DNA from: Burkholderiales bacterium RIFCSPLOWO2_02_FULL_57_36
GTDB lineage: Bacteria > Pseudomonadota > Gammaproteobacteria > Burkholderiales > Burkholderiaceae_D
Direction: 5' to 3'
Length of the DNA: 36,787 bases
NCBI GenBank assembly: GCA_001770855.1
Contig: MESE01000145.1
Location: 1 to 36,787 of the forward strand
Shown: positions 7,651-18,000 of the stretch, piece after piece
How positions within the stretch are numbered: the first letter of the stretch is position 1
How the letters are laid out: each line of letters opens with the position of its first letter
Notes under the pieces: model-generated
Databases searched by the model: none
Seen by the model: only the letters and a program-made list of their open reading frames with translations
What the model was told of the DNA's origin: nothing
Position numbers and translations under genes: made by a program

Positions 7651-8887
7651 AGCGCGCCAGCGTCAATCCGGACATGTCGATATCGGGCGCATGTCCTGAA
7701 ACCAGGTCCGAAAGGATCTTGCCCGAGCCGGCCGCCATCGCCCAGCCGGCTGATCCGTGACCGATGTTGACGAAGACATTGTCGACGGTGGTGGCGCCGA
7801 GCAGAGGGGCTTCATCCGGCAGCATCGGCCGCAAGCCGCACCAGTAATTTGCAGTATGATAATTGGCTGCGTTCGGAAACCAATCGTCGCCCACCTTTAC
7901 CAGCGTGCGCAAGGCGGCCTCACGCAGTTCGGGTCCGCGCGAACCGAGGTCCGCGATACCTGCGACCCGGACCCGGCTGCCCATGCGGGTAATCGCGACA
8001 TTGTATGACTCGTCGATCAATGCCGACAGTGGCGCCTGCTCGAAATCCTTGATGACTGCGGTTGCGGAATATCCTTTGACCGGGTAAAGCGGAATGTGTA
8101 CGCCGAGCGGTTCCAGCAAATGAATACTGTCGAATCCGGCGGCGATCACGACGGCATCGGCGCTGAAGGTTCTTTCGCCGATATGAATGGAAACGCGCGC
8201 GCCTTCACTGGAGATTGCACTGACATGGCTGTTGAAGTGAAATTCCGCACCCATCGATTCGGCGATATGCCGCAACTGCCGGGTGAAAAGAGGGCAGTTT
8301 CCGGACTCATCCTGCGGTAGGTGCAGTGCCGCGGCAAGCGGCGTGTGGGCCGACAATGCCGGCTCGATCAGCCGCGCCTCGTCCGCGTCCACCATACGGT
8401 GCGCCAAACCGCTTTCTGTCAAAAGATCGATTGCCGGCCGCGCCAGGTCGAGTTCGCGCCGGCTACGAAACAGTTGCAGCACGCCGGCAGTCTGCTCGTA
8501 ATCGAGTGCGTAATGTTCCGTCAATTTTTGCAGCAGCTCGCGGCTGTATGAAGCGACGCGCTGCATTCTGGTGCGGTTGGTCCGATACCGATCCAACTCA
8601 CATTCCTTGAGCCACATCCGCGCCCAGCGCCACAATTCCCGATTCATTGCCGGCTTGAGCAACACGGGGGATTCCGATTTGAAAAGATAAGACAGGATTT
8701 TCCTGGGCATGCCAGGCGCTGCCCAAGGAGCTACATAGCCGGGCGCAATAATACCGGCGTTGCCGGAACTGGTTTCTTGCGCGACATTTCCATAGCGTTC
8801 GACCACAACGACTTCATGTCCCGCCGCAGCTAAAAAATAAGCTGTGCATACTCCAATCACACCGCCGCCGATGACAGCTACTTGCAT
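7643..8887 (-). CDS. dadA: D-amino acid dehydrogenase (DadA)
   Basis: A membrane-associated flavoprotein that deaminates D-amino acids, especially D-alanine, to keto acids and passes electrons to the respiratory chain. The 414-residue length fits DadA. The FAD site VIGGGVIGVCTAYFLAAAGHEVVVVER opens the protein (written here as its GGGVIG core), followed by the family hallmarks SSGNAGIIAPGYVAPWAAPG, WRWARMWLKEC, LYPVKGYSAT, WCGLRPMLPDEAPLLG and the C-terminal NIGHGSAGWAMAAGSGK. A clear AAGGA ribosome-binding site precedes the ATG at 8887. It is the first gene of the dadA-lhgO-nnr-DMT operon. The alanine racemase dadX often paired with dadA is absent here. Confidence 0.92.
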   Translation of the reverse strand: MQVAVIGGGVIGVCTAYFLAAAGHEVVVVERYGNVAQETSSGNAGIIAPGYVAPWAAPGMPRKILSYLFKSESPVLLKPAMNRELWRWARMWLKECELDRYRTNRTRMQRVASYSRELLQKLTEHYALDYEQTAGVLQLFRSRRELDLARPAIDLLTESGLAHRMVDADEARLIEPALSAHTPLAAALHLPQDESGNCPLFTRQLRHIAESMGAEFHFNSHVSAISSEGARVSIHIGERTFSADAVVIAAGFDSIHLLEPLGVHIPLYPVKGYSATAVIKDFEQAPLSALIDESYNVAITRMGSRVRVAGIADLGSRGPELREAALRTLVKVGDDWFPNAANYHTANYWCGLRPMLPDEAPLLGATTVDNVFVNIGHGSAGWAMAAGSGKILSDLVSGHAPDIDMSGLTLARYG

Positions 8888-9303
8888 TCAGTTGAATCCT
8901 TCTTCGAATCAGGCCGCCATCTTACCAACTCTCCGAGGCGCATGGTATTTGCGTTGAGAAGGCAATGGAAAGCTTATGAGCAATTGTTGTTTATCGATTC
9001 AAAAGGCTTATTCTTCTGTCATTTTCAAATGGCCGGACAGATCAATATTAATGTACTCCAGAGTTTGCCCGCTAGAGAGCCACGTCGTCAAAGCATAAAA
9101 GGGGTATTCCTCAATATTTGTATTTTCGAGTGCCCTAACCGACTTTTGTTCAAAATAAACATTTTATTTTTGAGAACCCGTTGATTCAACAGGGAGCGTC
9201 GCGGCAATTCGCAATTTCGCCGGTATTTTCGTTGATCTCTTTTAAAGCGGCGAGACATCAACCGTGATATGAATTGCCTCTCGACGCAAGCCTCGCAAGT
9301 GCA
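8888..9303. other. Divergent intergenic region, no gene
   Basis: About 416 bp separate dadA and the histidine kinase gene, and both must be transcribed from here. Open frames in it lack ribosome-binding sites and family resemblance. The middle is AT-rich and holds a perfect inverted repeat, AAAATAAA (9152-9159), spacer CAT, TTTATTTT (9163-9170), which could be an operator or simply part of a promoter. I could not fix a convincing -35/-10 pair for either gene. Confidence 0.5.
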
Positions 9304-11871
9304 ATGATTACTTCTGCAGTTTCCTTGCCCGCAAAAAATTTTCTTTCGTTGCTCGAAAGCGAGCAAAAGGCGTTGGAACAAATCGCTCGCGGGATGCCCC
9401 TTGTGGAAGTACTGGAGCGGGTCCTCATTGCGATTGAAGATCAATCCATCGTCAAGATGCACGCATCGATTCTTTTTCTTGATAAGGACGGAAAACATCT
9501 TGTTCACGGCATAGCGCCAAGCTTGCCTAAAGATTACAACAGAGCCGTGGACGGCCTGGAAACAGGGCCGGCCCAGGGATCTTGCGGCGCTGCTGTTTTT
9601 CTAGGCGAGGCGGTCTGCGTTGCCGATATAGCGAAGGATCCTCTTTGGAAAAATTTCCGCGATCCGGCGTTGTCGCATGGGCTGCGAGCTTGCTGGTCCA
9701 CACCGATTCACGGCACCGGCGGTGAACTGCTCGGCAGTTTTTCCGAGTATTACCTGGAGCCGCGATCACCGACGCCGCAAGATATCGAGGCTATCGGCAT
9801 CGTGGCAAAAATAATTGCGGTCATCATGGAACGCAATTTCTCGGCGCAAAACCTGATAGGGGCAGAATCACGATATCGCCAGATATTCAACAGCGCGACG
9901 GATTTCGGGATTATCAGCGCCGACCTGCGAGGAGTGCTGACCAGTTGGAATGAAGGCGCGCGGCGTATTTTCGGCTGGAGCGAACAAGAAATGCTCGGCC
10001 ACCCGGTGCATCGCTTTTTTACACCCGAGGACGTAGCGGACGGGCGTCCCGAGACCGAAATGGCCTGCGCGCTCAGAGATGGCTATGCGACTGATGAGCG
10101 CTGGCACGTCCGCAAGAGCGGCCAACGCTTCTGGGCGTCCGGTGCGCTCACGCCGCTCAAGACCGACGCAGGAGAAGCGATCGGATTCGTCAAGATCCTG
10201 CGTGACCGGACCGAGCAGAAAAGAACCGAGCAGGATCTGCAATTTCTTGCGCAGGCAAGCGCGGAACTCGGCAGTCTGGTCGACCAGCAAAGCACCTTGG
10301 ACAGGCTTGCGAATCTGGCGGTGCAATCGTTTGCAGACTGGTGTGTCGTCGACCTGCTGCAAGAGGATGGCACACTCAAGCGTTTGGCGGCTGCGCATAA
10401 GGATTCAGGCAAGCGGCAATTGGCGCAAGACCTGATGAGCCGGTTCCCGGTCGATCCGAATGCGCCGCATGGCGCATGGAATGTGCTGCGCACCGGGCAG
10501 GCAGAATTGATCAGTGAAATTACCGACCAGTTACTTGAAGAAACGACCAGGAATCCGGAGTATCTGGCCGCACTCAGGGAACTCGGCTTGAAGTCGTACA
10601 TCGGAGCACCCCTTGCGGCGCACGGGAAAACGATGGGGGTAGTAAGCTTTGTCGGCGCCGAGTCGGGCCGCATCTATGGCCCTGCGGATTTGGCGTTGGC
10701 GGAAGACCTTGCACGGCGTGCAGCGGTGGCGATCGAAAATGCCAATCTATATCGCGCATTGCAGCGATCGGATTCCGGCAAGGATATCTTTCTGGCCACG
10801 CTCGCACATGAGTTGCGTAATCCGTTGGCTGCCATCACAAATGGCCTGAGCATCATGAAGCTTGCCTCCGGCGACAAAAACCGGACCGAACAAGCCGCCA
10901 GGATCATTGAGCGGCAGGTCGGTCAACTGACGCGGCTGGTTGACGACTTGATGGATGTCTCCCGCATTGCCACCGGAAAGATCGAACTGAGAAAGGAATA
11001 CACGAACCTGGCCAGCATCTTGAACACTGCTATTGAAACCAGCCGTCCGCACATGGAGCAAGGAAACCACAAACTGTCGGTGTCGCTGCCGGGCGGGCCG
11101 ACAGATCTATTTGCAGATCCGGTGCGGCTGGCGCAGGTGTTTGCGAATCTTTTGCATAATGCCGCCAAGTATACCAACCATGGCGGCCAGATCGACGTGG
11201 TACTGGAATGCATGCCTGAGGAATTCGTGGTCCGCATTAAAGATAACGGCGTCGGGATTTCTCCCGAAATGCTGACCGTGATTTTTTCGATTTTCGCCCA
11301 GATTTCCCATCCTCTTGAACACAGTCAGGGTGGATTGGGAATCGGCCTTTCCCTTGTCGAGGGACTGGTGAGAATGCACGGTGGAAGGGTCGAAGCATTC
11401 AGCGCGGGGCCGGACCAAGGCAGCGAGTTCGTCGTGCATTTGCCGCGAACTTTGGAAGAATCCGCGCAACCGGATGTTGCCGAGAGTGATGCGTCGCTCG
11501 GAACTGAAGCGATGCCGAAGTCGCGCCGCATACTGGTAGTGGACGACAATACCGACGCAGCCGCTACCGTTGCCGAAATACTCGACATGCTCGGCAACGA
11601 CGTCGCGGTAGTGCACGACGGACTTGCCGCGGTTGCGGCGGCGGCCGATATGCAGCCGGACGTGGTACTACTCGATATCGGCCTTCCGGGCATAGACGGT
11701 TACGAAGCCGCGCGAAGAATCCGGGCGCAAGACAGTGCTCGGCACGTCACCTTGATTGCAATTACCGGATGGGGTCAGGAAAAGGATAAACGGCGTGCCA
11801 GCGAGGCCGGCTTTGATGATCATTGGGTGAAACCGGTCAGTCTCGACCAGTTGCGAAAAATTTCATCGTAG
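9304..11871 (+). CDS. Hybrid sensor histidine kinase (GAF-PAS-GAF-HisKA-HATPase-REC)
   Basis: A soluble hybrid kinase of 855 residues with no visible membrane segment, so it should sense a cytoplasmic signal. Domains in order: GAF (about 15-165), PAS (about 180-300, with YRQIFNSATDFGII and WNEGARRIFGWSEQEMLG), a second GAF (about 325-470), HisKA with the phospho-acceptor His502 in LAHELRNP, HATPase_c (about 600-715; Asn619 in HNAAKY, DNGVGIS, GGLGIGLSLV), and a receiver (about 740-855; Asp747/Asp748, phospho-acceptor Asp791 in LLDIGLPGIDG, Lys843 in VKP). The start is the ATG at 9304; a TTG at 9274 would add ten residues and also lacks a good ribosome-binding site. There is no HPt domain and no partner regulator beside it, so it is an orphan whose output is unknown. 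Confidence 0.9.
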   Translation: MITSAVSLPAKNFLSLLESEQKALEQIARGMPLVEVLERVLIAIEDQSIVKMHASILFLDKDGKHLVHGIAPSLPKDYNRAVDGLETGPAQGSCGAAVFLGEAVCVADIAKDPLWKNFRDPALSHGLRACWSTPIHGTGGELLGSFSEYYLEPRSPTPQDIEAIGIVAKIIAVIMERNFSAQNLIGAESRYRQIFNSATDFGIISADLRGVLTSWNEGARRIFGWSEQEMLGHPVHRFFTPEDVADGRPETEMACALRDGYATDERWHVRKSGQRFWASGALTPLKTDAGEAIGFVKILRDRTEQKRTEQDLQFLAQASAELGSLVDQQSTLDRLANLAVQSFADWCVVDLLQEDGTLKRLAAAHKDSGKRQLAQDLMSRFPVDPNAPHGAWNVLRTGQAELISEITDQLLEETTRNPEYLAALRELGLKSYIGAPLAAHGKTMGVVSFVGAESGRIYGPADLALAEDLARRAAVAIENANLYRALQRSDSGKDIFLATLAHELRNPLAAITNGLSIMKLASGDKNRTEQAARIIERQVGQLTRLVDDLMDVSRIATGKIELRKEYTNLASILNTAIETSRPHMEQGNHKLSVSLPGGPTDLFADPVRLAQVFANLLHNAAKYTNHGGQIDVVLECMPEEFVVRIKDNGVGISPEMLTVIFSIFAQISHPLEHSQGGLGIGLSLVEGLVRMHGGRVEAFSAGPDQGSEFVVHLPRTLEESAQPDVAESDASLGTEAMPKSRRILVVDDNTDAAATVAEILDMLGNDVAVVHDGLAAVAAAADMQPDVVLLDIGLPGIDGYEAARRIRAQDSARHVTLIAITGWGQEKDKRRASEAGFDDHWVKPVSLDQLRKISS

Positions 11872-11880
11872 TCGACCTTG

Positions 11881-11910
11881 AAACAGGATTGAATAAACCT
11901 GTTTGCGTTT
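11881..11910 (+). terminator. Terminator of the hybrid kinase gene
   Basis: A perfect 7-bp stem, AAACAGG (11881-11887) with CCTGTTT (11898-11904), is followed by GCGTTTT. It begins about 9 nt after the kinase stop codon. The T-tract is interrupted, so strength is moderate. Confidence 0.5.
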
Positions 11911-11924
11911 TACTGCGGACGGAA

Positions 11925-11957
11925 TAGAAACGTCTCCCGGTTATAAAATGGGAGACG
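11925..11957 (-). terminator. Terminator downstream of the OsmB-like gene
   Basis: A perfect 8-bp stem (CGTCTCCC at 11931-11938 with GGGAGACG at 11950-11957) has an 11-nt loop. Read on the minus strand it is followed by TTTCTATT. It lies about 10 nt beyond the lipoprotein gene's stop and faces the kinase terminator, so the two convergent transcripts each have one. Confidence 0.5.
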
Positions 11958-11967
11958 CTCTGATTGA

Positions 11968-12180
11968 CTACTTGACTTCACGGCCGATCACCCCGCCGAC
12001 CGCAGCGCCGCCGACCGTGCCGAGTGCGCTGCCCTCGGTAAGCACGGAACCCGCAACCCCGCCGACGCCGGCGCCTATTGCTGTATTTCTATCTTGTCGC
12101 GACATGCCTGAACAGCCTGACAATCCGGCCACGAGCACGACGGCAATGGTACTGATCGCAAATTGTCGTATCGCTTTCAT
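11968..12180 (-). CDS. osmB: OsmB-like glycine-zipper lipoprotein
   Basis: A 70-residue outer-membrane-type lipoprotein. The N-terminus is a lipoprotein signal (MKAIRQFAISTIAVVLVAG then the lipobox LSGC, Cys23). The mature part contains RQDRNTAIGAGVGGVAGSVL and GTVGGAAVGGVIGREV, closely matching E. coli OsmB (RDRNTAIGAGAGALGGAVL, GTLGGAAVGGVIGHQV), and consists largely of a glycine zipper. A strong GGAGG ribosome-binding site precedes the ATG. The residue after the lipobox Cys is Ser, not Asp, which fits outer-membrane sorting. OsmB in E. coli is osmotically induced; whether that holds here cannot be seen. Glycine-zipper proteins of the Rickettsia 17-kDa type are an alternative label. Confidence 0.85.
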   Translation of the reverse strand: MKAIRQFAISTIAVVLVAGLSGCSGMSRQDRNTAIGAGVGGVAGSVLTEGSALGTVGGAAVGGVIGREVK

Positions 12181-12339
12181 TTTAAAACCTCCATATCCGA
12201 TGTCGAGTCATTGGAAATTCTAAGTTGCGTGAACATTTGCATAACGCAAATATTAGAAACCTGTCACTTCAAATAATTCAATATCGATGTGAAAATTTTT
12301 GGGTGGCGAAAGCAAACAAGGAGGCGATTCGACTGGTAT

Positions 12340-13653
12340 TTAACCAATGCATCGCGCCACTGCATATGCAATCGCCGCAATTTTTCCATCCGACATGGCG
12401 GTGCCTGCGATCGTCAATCCCACAGGCAGGGTGCCCGGTGCATGGCATGGCAACGAAATCGCGCAACCATCGAGATAATTGATGGCCGATGGATTTCTCA
12501 GCAGTAAAGCATTGATCTTGAAAAATGTTTCATCTGATGCTTCCAGTTCGGCAATCGGCGGCGCCACCATCGGCACCGTCGGCATGACCAAGGCGTCGAA
12601 TGGCGCCATCAGATTTTCCATGCGCGCAATCCATTCGCGTCTCGCTTGATGCAGATGGATATAGTCGGCGGCACTTAATGCGGCCCCTTGCTTGATTCGT
12701 TTCGCAACACGACAGTCATAATCGGCTTCATGTTCTGCCAAAAGTTCTTTATGCCATGCATAGGATTCCGCTCCTGAAAATCTGTTCAACTGCGGCAGTT
12801 CGTTGAGCATCGTCAACGGCAGCTCGATGATTTTTGCCCCGGCAGCCGACAAGCGTGTCAAGGTCGCAGAAAAAGAATGCGCCACATGCGCATCCAGTGC
12901 ATCAAGCATCAGCGTTCCCGGCAGCGCAAGGCGCAGTCCGGCCAGCGGCAGATCGGGAATGGCCAGCGGCGTATCGCCAATAATACTGTCGACCAGCATG
13001 CAATCTTCGACTGAACGCGTCATTGCACACAGGGTATCGAGCGTGGTGGACAACGGAATTGCACCGGTAGTCGGCACGCGGCGCGCAGTCGGCTTGAAGC
13101 CGACCAGCCCGCACAAAGCCGCGGGAATGCGGATCGAGCCGCCGGTATCCGAGCCGATTGCCGCAACGCAGATGCCGGACGCCACCGATACCGCGGCGCC
13201 GGACGACGACCCGCCCGGGATGCGAGCTGTCTCGGAATCTGCCGGATTGGCCGGCGTGCCATGGTGAGGATTGATGCCGACGCCGGAAAATGCAAATTCA
13301 GTCATGTTGGTCTTGCCGAGAATCGCCGCGCCTGCCGCGCGAAGCCTCCGCACCACCGGCGCATCCTCTTTCGCCGGCGGAGAATTCTTCAGCACGATCG
13401 AACCCGCCAACGTGGTTTCGCCGGCGACATCGAGCAAGTCCTTGATCGACACCGGCAGTCCGGCGAGCGGCGAGAGCGTGACATGCGCCGCACGCATCGC
13501 ATCGGCATGGATTGCGGCAGCCCGGGCCGCTTCCGGATACAGCCTGGTAAAGACAGACGCGGTTTTTCGCGCTGCACCGATACAATTGTCCATCAACTGG
13601 CTGCGGGACGTATTTTCCAGCGCGGAGATCGATGTGGAGACAGGCTGGTGCAT
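12340..13653 (-). CDS. Amidase (amidase-signature family)
   Basis: A 437-residue amidohydrolase of the GatA/AtzF type that would hydrolyse a carboxamide in the cytoplasm. The Ser-cisSer-Lys triad is in place: Lys in VSIKDLLD (about residue 70), the cis-Ser in GGSSSGAA and the nucleophile Ser in GSDTGGSIR. It is shorter than GatA (about 485 residues) and no gatB or gatC lies nearby, so it is probably not the tRNA amidotransferase subunit but a small-amide hydrolase. The start ATG at 13653 faces the nitronate monooxygenase gene across about 196 bp. No allophanate, urea or nitrile genes are next to it, and the substrate is unknown. Confidence 0.88.
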   Translation of the reverse strand: MHQPVSTSISALENTSRSQLMDNCIGAARKTASVFTRLYPEAARAAAIHADAMRAAHVTLSPLAGLPVSIKDLLDVAGETTLAGSIVLKNSPPAKEDAPVVRRLRAAGAAILGKTNMTEFAFSGVGINPHHGTPANPADSETARIPGGSSSGAAVSVASGICVAAIGSDTGGSIRIPAALCGLVGFKPTARRVPTTGAIPLSTTLDTLCAMTRSVEDCMLVDSIIGDTPLAIPDLPLAGLRLALPGTLMLDALDAHVAHSFSATLTRLSAAGAKIIELPLTMLNELPQLNRFSGAESYAWHKELLAEHEADYDCRVAKRIKQGAALSAADYIHLHQARREWIARMENLMAPFDALVMPTVPMVAPPIAELEASDETFFKINALLLRNPSAINYLDGCAISLPCHAPGTLPVGLTIAGTAMSDGKIAAIAYAVARCIG

Positions 13654-13849
13654 GCAATGCTTTCCTCAAGGATGAAGCCGAAATAAAATCGATGGCAGTG
13701 TCACATGCCGGACGAGAGATAGTAACGGATGTTTGCGGCGGCATTGGCGCGCAGGACTACGATAACGGAAATCGGGGTAAAGTAGGCATGGAAAAAATCA
13801 TGCCGTACAGATAAAACAGCCTGAAGTTTGCATAGACGGAGTTCAAAAA

Positions 13850-14887
13850 ATGACCATTGACAAATTTCTTGGCATAGCCCTGCCGATTATTCAGGCGCCC
13901 ATGGCGGGTGTCCAGGGTAGCGCACTGGCGATTGCCGTTTCGAACGCCGGCGGACTGGGTTCGCTGCCTTGCGCGATGCTGGGACTCGACGCCATGCGCA
14001 ATGAAATGGCAACGATCAAGGCTGAAACCGGCAAGCCGTTCAACGTCAATTTCTTTTGCCATATGCCGCCCACGCCCGATCCTGCGCGGGAAGCGGTTTG
14101 GCGAGCGGCGCTTGCGCCGTATTACAAGGAATATGGAATCGATCCGGATTCGATTTCCGCCGGACCGGGGCGCGCACCCTTCAGTTCCGAAGCCGCCGAC
14201 GTGCTTGAAGAATTCAAACCCGCGGTGGTCAGCTTTCATTTCGGTTTACCGTCAGCCGATTTGTTGGCACGAGTAAAACAATGGGGCGCGAAGGTGCTCG
14301 CTTCGGCGACGACCGTCGAAGAAGCGCGTTGGCTCGAAGCGCACGGCGCCGATGCGATTATTGCGCAAGGTTTTGAGGCGGGCGGACATCGAGGCATTTT
14401 CCTGTCGGAAGATCTCACCACGCAAGTCGGCACGTTTGCGCTGTTGCCGCAAATCGTGCGGGAAGTACGCGTTCCGGTCATTGCCGCCGGCGGCATTGCC
14501 GATGCCGATGGCGTCGCGGCGGCCATGGCGCTCGGCGCGGCGGGAGTTCAGGTCGGAACGGCTTATCTGCTGTGTCCGGAATCCGCCACCAGTGCGGTAC
14601 ATCGATCCGCGCTGAAAAGCGAAGCGGCGCGCCACACCGCGATCACCAACGTTTTCACGGGCCGGCCGGCGCGCGGAATCGTGAACCGCATCATCCGGGA
14701 ACTCGGCCCGATCAGCAACGCGGCACCCGCGTTTCCTCTGGCCACTACTGCGATTGCTCCGTTGCGCGCGAAAGCGGAAAGCCAGGGGACCGGCGATTTC
14801 TCGCCTTTATGGTCCGGCCAGAATGCAAGCGGGTGCAAGGAGATACCGGCCGCCGAGTTGACACGGGCCTTGGCCGCTTTGCTCTAG
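13850..14887 (+). CDS. Nitronate monooxygenase (2-nitropropane dioxygenase family)
   Basis: An FMN-dependent TIM-barrel enzyme that oxidises alkyl nitronates, such as propionate-3-nitronate, to carbonyl compounds and nitrite. The 345-residue protein shows the class I pattern: PIIQAPMAGVQGS at the start, NVNFFCH, the catalytic His in QGFEAGGHRG, the phosphate-binding AAGGIADADGVAAAMALGA, and GVQVGTAYLLCPES. A GGAG site lies 8-12 nt before the ATG at 13850. It stands alone, upstream of purL, with a hairpin and a separate promoter between them. FabK-type enoyl reductases belong to the same fold but lack this His motif. Confidence 0.9.
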   Translation: MTIDKFLGIALPIIQAPMAGVQGSALAIAVSNAGGLGSLPCAMLGLDAMRNEMATIKAETGKPFNVNFFCHMPPTPDPAREAVWRAALAPYYKEYGIDPDSISAGPGRAPFSSEAADVLEEFKPAVVSFHFGLPSADLLARVKQWGAKVLASATTVEEARWLEAHGADAIIAQGFEAGGHRGIFLSEDLTTQVGTFALLPQIVREVRVPVIAAGGIADADGVAAAMALGAAGVQVGTAYLLCPESATSAVHRSALKSEAARHTAITNVFTGRPARGIVNRIIRELGPISNAAPAFPLATTAIAPLRAKAESQGTGDFSPLWSGQNASGCKEIPAAELTRALAALL

Positions 14888-14888
14888 A

Positions 14889-14910
14889 GTGATTGCTGTG
14901 CAGTAATCAC
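14889..14910 (+). other. Hairpin after the nitronate monooxygenase gene
   Basis: GTGATTG (14889-14895) pairs with TAATCAC (14904-14910), with one G-T pair and further pairing possible inside. It starts immediately after the stop codon but has no T-tract after it, so it may be a processing or stabilising hairpin and not a true terminator. Confidence 0.35.
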
Positions 14911-14933
14911 GATCCGGGCCGGATGGGTCGCGG

Positions 14934-14939
14934 TATAAT
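14934..14939 (+). promoter_or_regulatory. Probable -10 box of the purL promoter
   Basis: A perfect TATAAT lies about 70 nt before the preferred purL start. The -35 position (about 14911-14916) is poor, so an activator or an otherwise strong context would be needed. No PurR-type operator or riboswitch is evident. Confidence 0.4.
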
Positions 14940-15010
14940 CACGCTTTCTGAATTAACCTGCGATGCAACCGCTTTCCCGGCGGCCATATCGCATCAACTT
15001 CCTTCTCGCC

Positions 15011-18000
15011 ATGCTGATTCTGCCGGGCTCCAATGCCCTGTCTGCTTTCCGTACACAACGTTTATTGTCACAACTGCAAGCCATCGACCCCGGCATCATC
15101 GATGTCACCGGGCGGTATCTGCATTTCATCGATTCTTGGATTGCGCCGACACCGGATGACGAGCGCCGGCTCAATGCGCTTTTGACTTACGGTGAGCCGT
15201 TTTCAGGAAGCGTGGACGGCGATGAATTCGTGGTGATTCCGCGTTTCGGCACGATTTCGCCGTGGGCCAGCAAGGCTACCGACATTGTGCACAATTGCGG
15301 CATGGCGCAGATCAGGCGCATCGAGCGCGGCGTGTCGTATCGCATCCGGATGAAATCCGGATTGCTGGGCGGGCGCAAGGCGCTGCAGGGTGCAAGCGTC
15401 GAAGCCGTTGCCGCATCGTTGCATGACCGGATGACCGAGATGGTACTGCGCAGCGCCGACGACGCTGCAGGCTTGTTCCGGGAACTGGAAGCCAGGCCGC
15501 TGGAATTCATCGATGTAATCGAAGGCGGCAAGCAAGCGTTGGAACGGGCAAATGCCGAATTGGGCCTGGCTTTGTCGGATGACGAAATCGATTACCTGGT
15601 CCACGCATTCACGCAGGCCAGACGCAATCCGACCGATGTCGAGCTGATGATGTTTGCCCAGGCCAACAGCGAACATTGCCGGCACAAGATTTTCAATGCC
15701 GACTGGACCATCGACGGCGAGCGGCAAGACATGTCGTTGTTTGCGATGATCAAGAATACGCACCAGTTGCAACCGAAAGGCACGATCGTCGCGTACAGCG
15801 ACAACTCATCGATCATCGAAGGCGCGACCGTGTCGCGCTTCTATCCGCGCGGCGCGGCGCAGGGCAATGTGTATGAAGCCTCGGAAGAACTGACGCATAT
15901 TCTGATGAAGGTCGAGACGCACAATCATCCGACCGCGATTTCACCGTTTCCCGGCGCGTCCACCGGCGCCGGCGGCGAGATCCGCGATGAAGGCGCGACC
16001 GGCCGCGGCGCCAAGCCCAAGGCCGGCTTGACAGGATTTACTGTTTCGAACCTGCATCTGCCTGATGCGGTGCAGCCGTGGGAAAACGCATCCGATGCGA
16101 CCGCACAGCCAGCAAGCGGGAATGGCATTTATGGCAAACCGGATCGCATCGCCTCGGCATTGCAAATCATGATAGACGGCCCGATCGGCGGCGCGGCATT
16201 CAACAATGAATTCGGTCGCCCCAATCTCGGCGGGTATTTTCGCACCTACGAGCAAAACGTCGGCGGCTCGGTGCATGGCTATCACAAGCCGATCATGATC
16301 GCAGGCGGCATCGGCAGCATTTCGGATCAACACACCAAAAAGAATGATCTTCCGGCCGGCAGCCTGCTGATCCAGCTGGGTGGCCCCGGAATGCGAATCG
16401 GCATGGGCGGCAGCGCCGCATCGTCGATGGCAACCGGCACCAATACGGCGGACCTCGATTTCGACTCGGTACAGCGCGGCAATCCCGAGATGGAGCGGCG
16501 TGCGCAAGAAGTGATCAACGCATGCTGGGCAATGGCTGGCGGCAATCCGATCCTGTCGATTCACGATGTCGGCGCGGGCGGTCTGTCGAACGCATTTCCG
16601 GAAATTACCAACGATGCCGGACGCGGTGCGATTTTCGATTTGCGCAAGGTGCAGTTGGAGGAGAGCGGCATGGCGCCGAAGGAAATCTGGAGCAACGAAT
16701 CGCAGGAGCGCTATGTGCTCGGCATTGCGCCGGAGAATTTGCCGCTGTTCGAATACCTGTGCGAACGCGAGCGTTGTCCATTCGCCGTCGTGGGTACCGC
16801 GACTGAAGAACGGCAATTGAAGGTGATCGATCCGCAGCATGGCAACAACCCGGTGGATATGCCGATGGAGGTATTGCTGGGCAAACCGCCGAAGATGCAT
16901 CGGGACGTGGCGCGCACCGGCAACAATTTTCCTCCCGTCGATCTGACCGGCATGGATCTGGTCGATGTGGCGCAGCGCGTGTTGCGTTTGCCGACGGTTG
17001 CAGACAAGTCATTCCTGATCACGATCGGCGACCGCACCGTCGGCGCCACTTCGGTGCGCGATCAGATGGTGGGGCCATGGCAGGTGCCGGTGGCCGATTG
17101 CGCAGTCACGGCGATGAGCTTCGAAGGCTATCGCGGCGAAGCGATGGCGATGGGCGAGCGTACGCCGCTGGCCGTAATCAACGCCGCCGCATCCGGCCGC
17201 ATGGCGGTGGGTGAAGCGATCACCAATATCGCCGCGGCACCGATTGCCGCTATTTCCGATATCAAGCTGTCGGCAAACTGGATGGCTGCCTGCGGTCAGC
17301 CGGGTCAGGATGCCGCCTTGTTCGATACCGTCAAGGCAGTCGGCATGGAACTATGTCCGGCGTTGGGCATCAGCATCCCGGTCGGTAAGGATTCGCTGTC
17401 GATGCGCACTACATGGAAGGATGGCGACGAAAGCAAATCAGTCACCTCGCCGGTATCGTTGATCGTGTCCGCCTTCGCGCCGGTGCATGATGTGCGCCTT
17501 TCATTGACGCCACAGCTCAGGAAAGACGCGGGCGATACCGTATTGATCGTGATTGATCTCGGGCGCGGCAAAAACCGCATGGGCGCATCGGCGCTGGCGC
17601 AGGTGATGCAGCAGCTCGGAAATGAAACGCCGGACGTCGACAGTCCCGAGGACCTGAAAGGATTTTTTGCAGCGATACAGCAACTCAACAATGAGAAAAA
17701 GCTGTTGGCCTATCATGATCGTTCCGACGGCGGCTTGTATACGACGCTGTGTGAGATGGCTTTCGCCGGCCGCACCGGCCTGTCGGTCAATCTCGACATC
17801 CTGACAATGGAAAGCGAACACGCGGCCGATTGGGGCGACTCCAAGAACTGGACCAGCCAGGTCTCGGAGCGCCGCAACGAGATGACCTTGCAGGCATTAT
17901 TCAATGAAGAACTGGGTGCGGTGATCCAGGTACGCGCCGATCAGAAGTCGGAAGCGATGAACGTGCTTCGCGCGCACAATCTCGGCGCCTGCAGTCATAT

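Noticed and set aside
8882..9184. Open frame of 100 codons in the gap between dadA and the kinase gene
   Set aside because: It begins inside the dadA start region, has no ribosome-binding site, and its composition resembles translated non-coding AT-rich DNA.
12340..13653. Glutamyl-tRNA amidotransferase subunit A
   Set aside because: The protein is too short and gatB and gatC are absent from the neighbourhood; a general amidase fits better.
13654..13849. Riboswitch or regulatory RNA between the amidase and nitronate monooxygenase genes
   Set aside because: I saw no recognisable conserved motif or stable hairpin; it is most likely an ordinary divergent promoter region.
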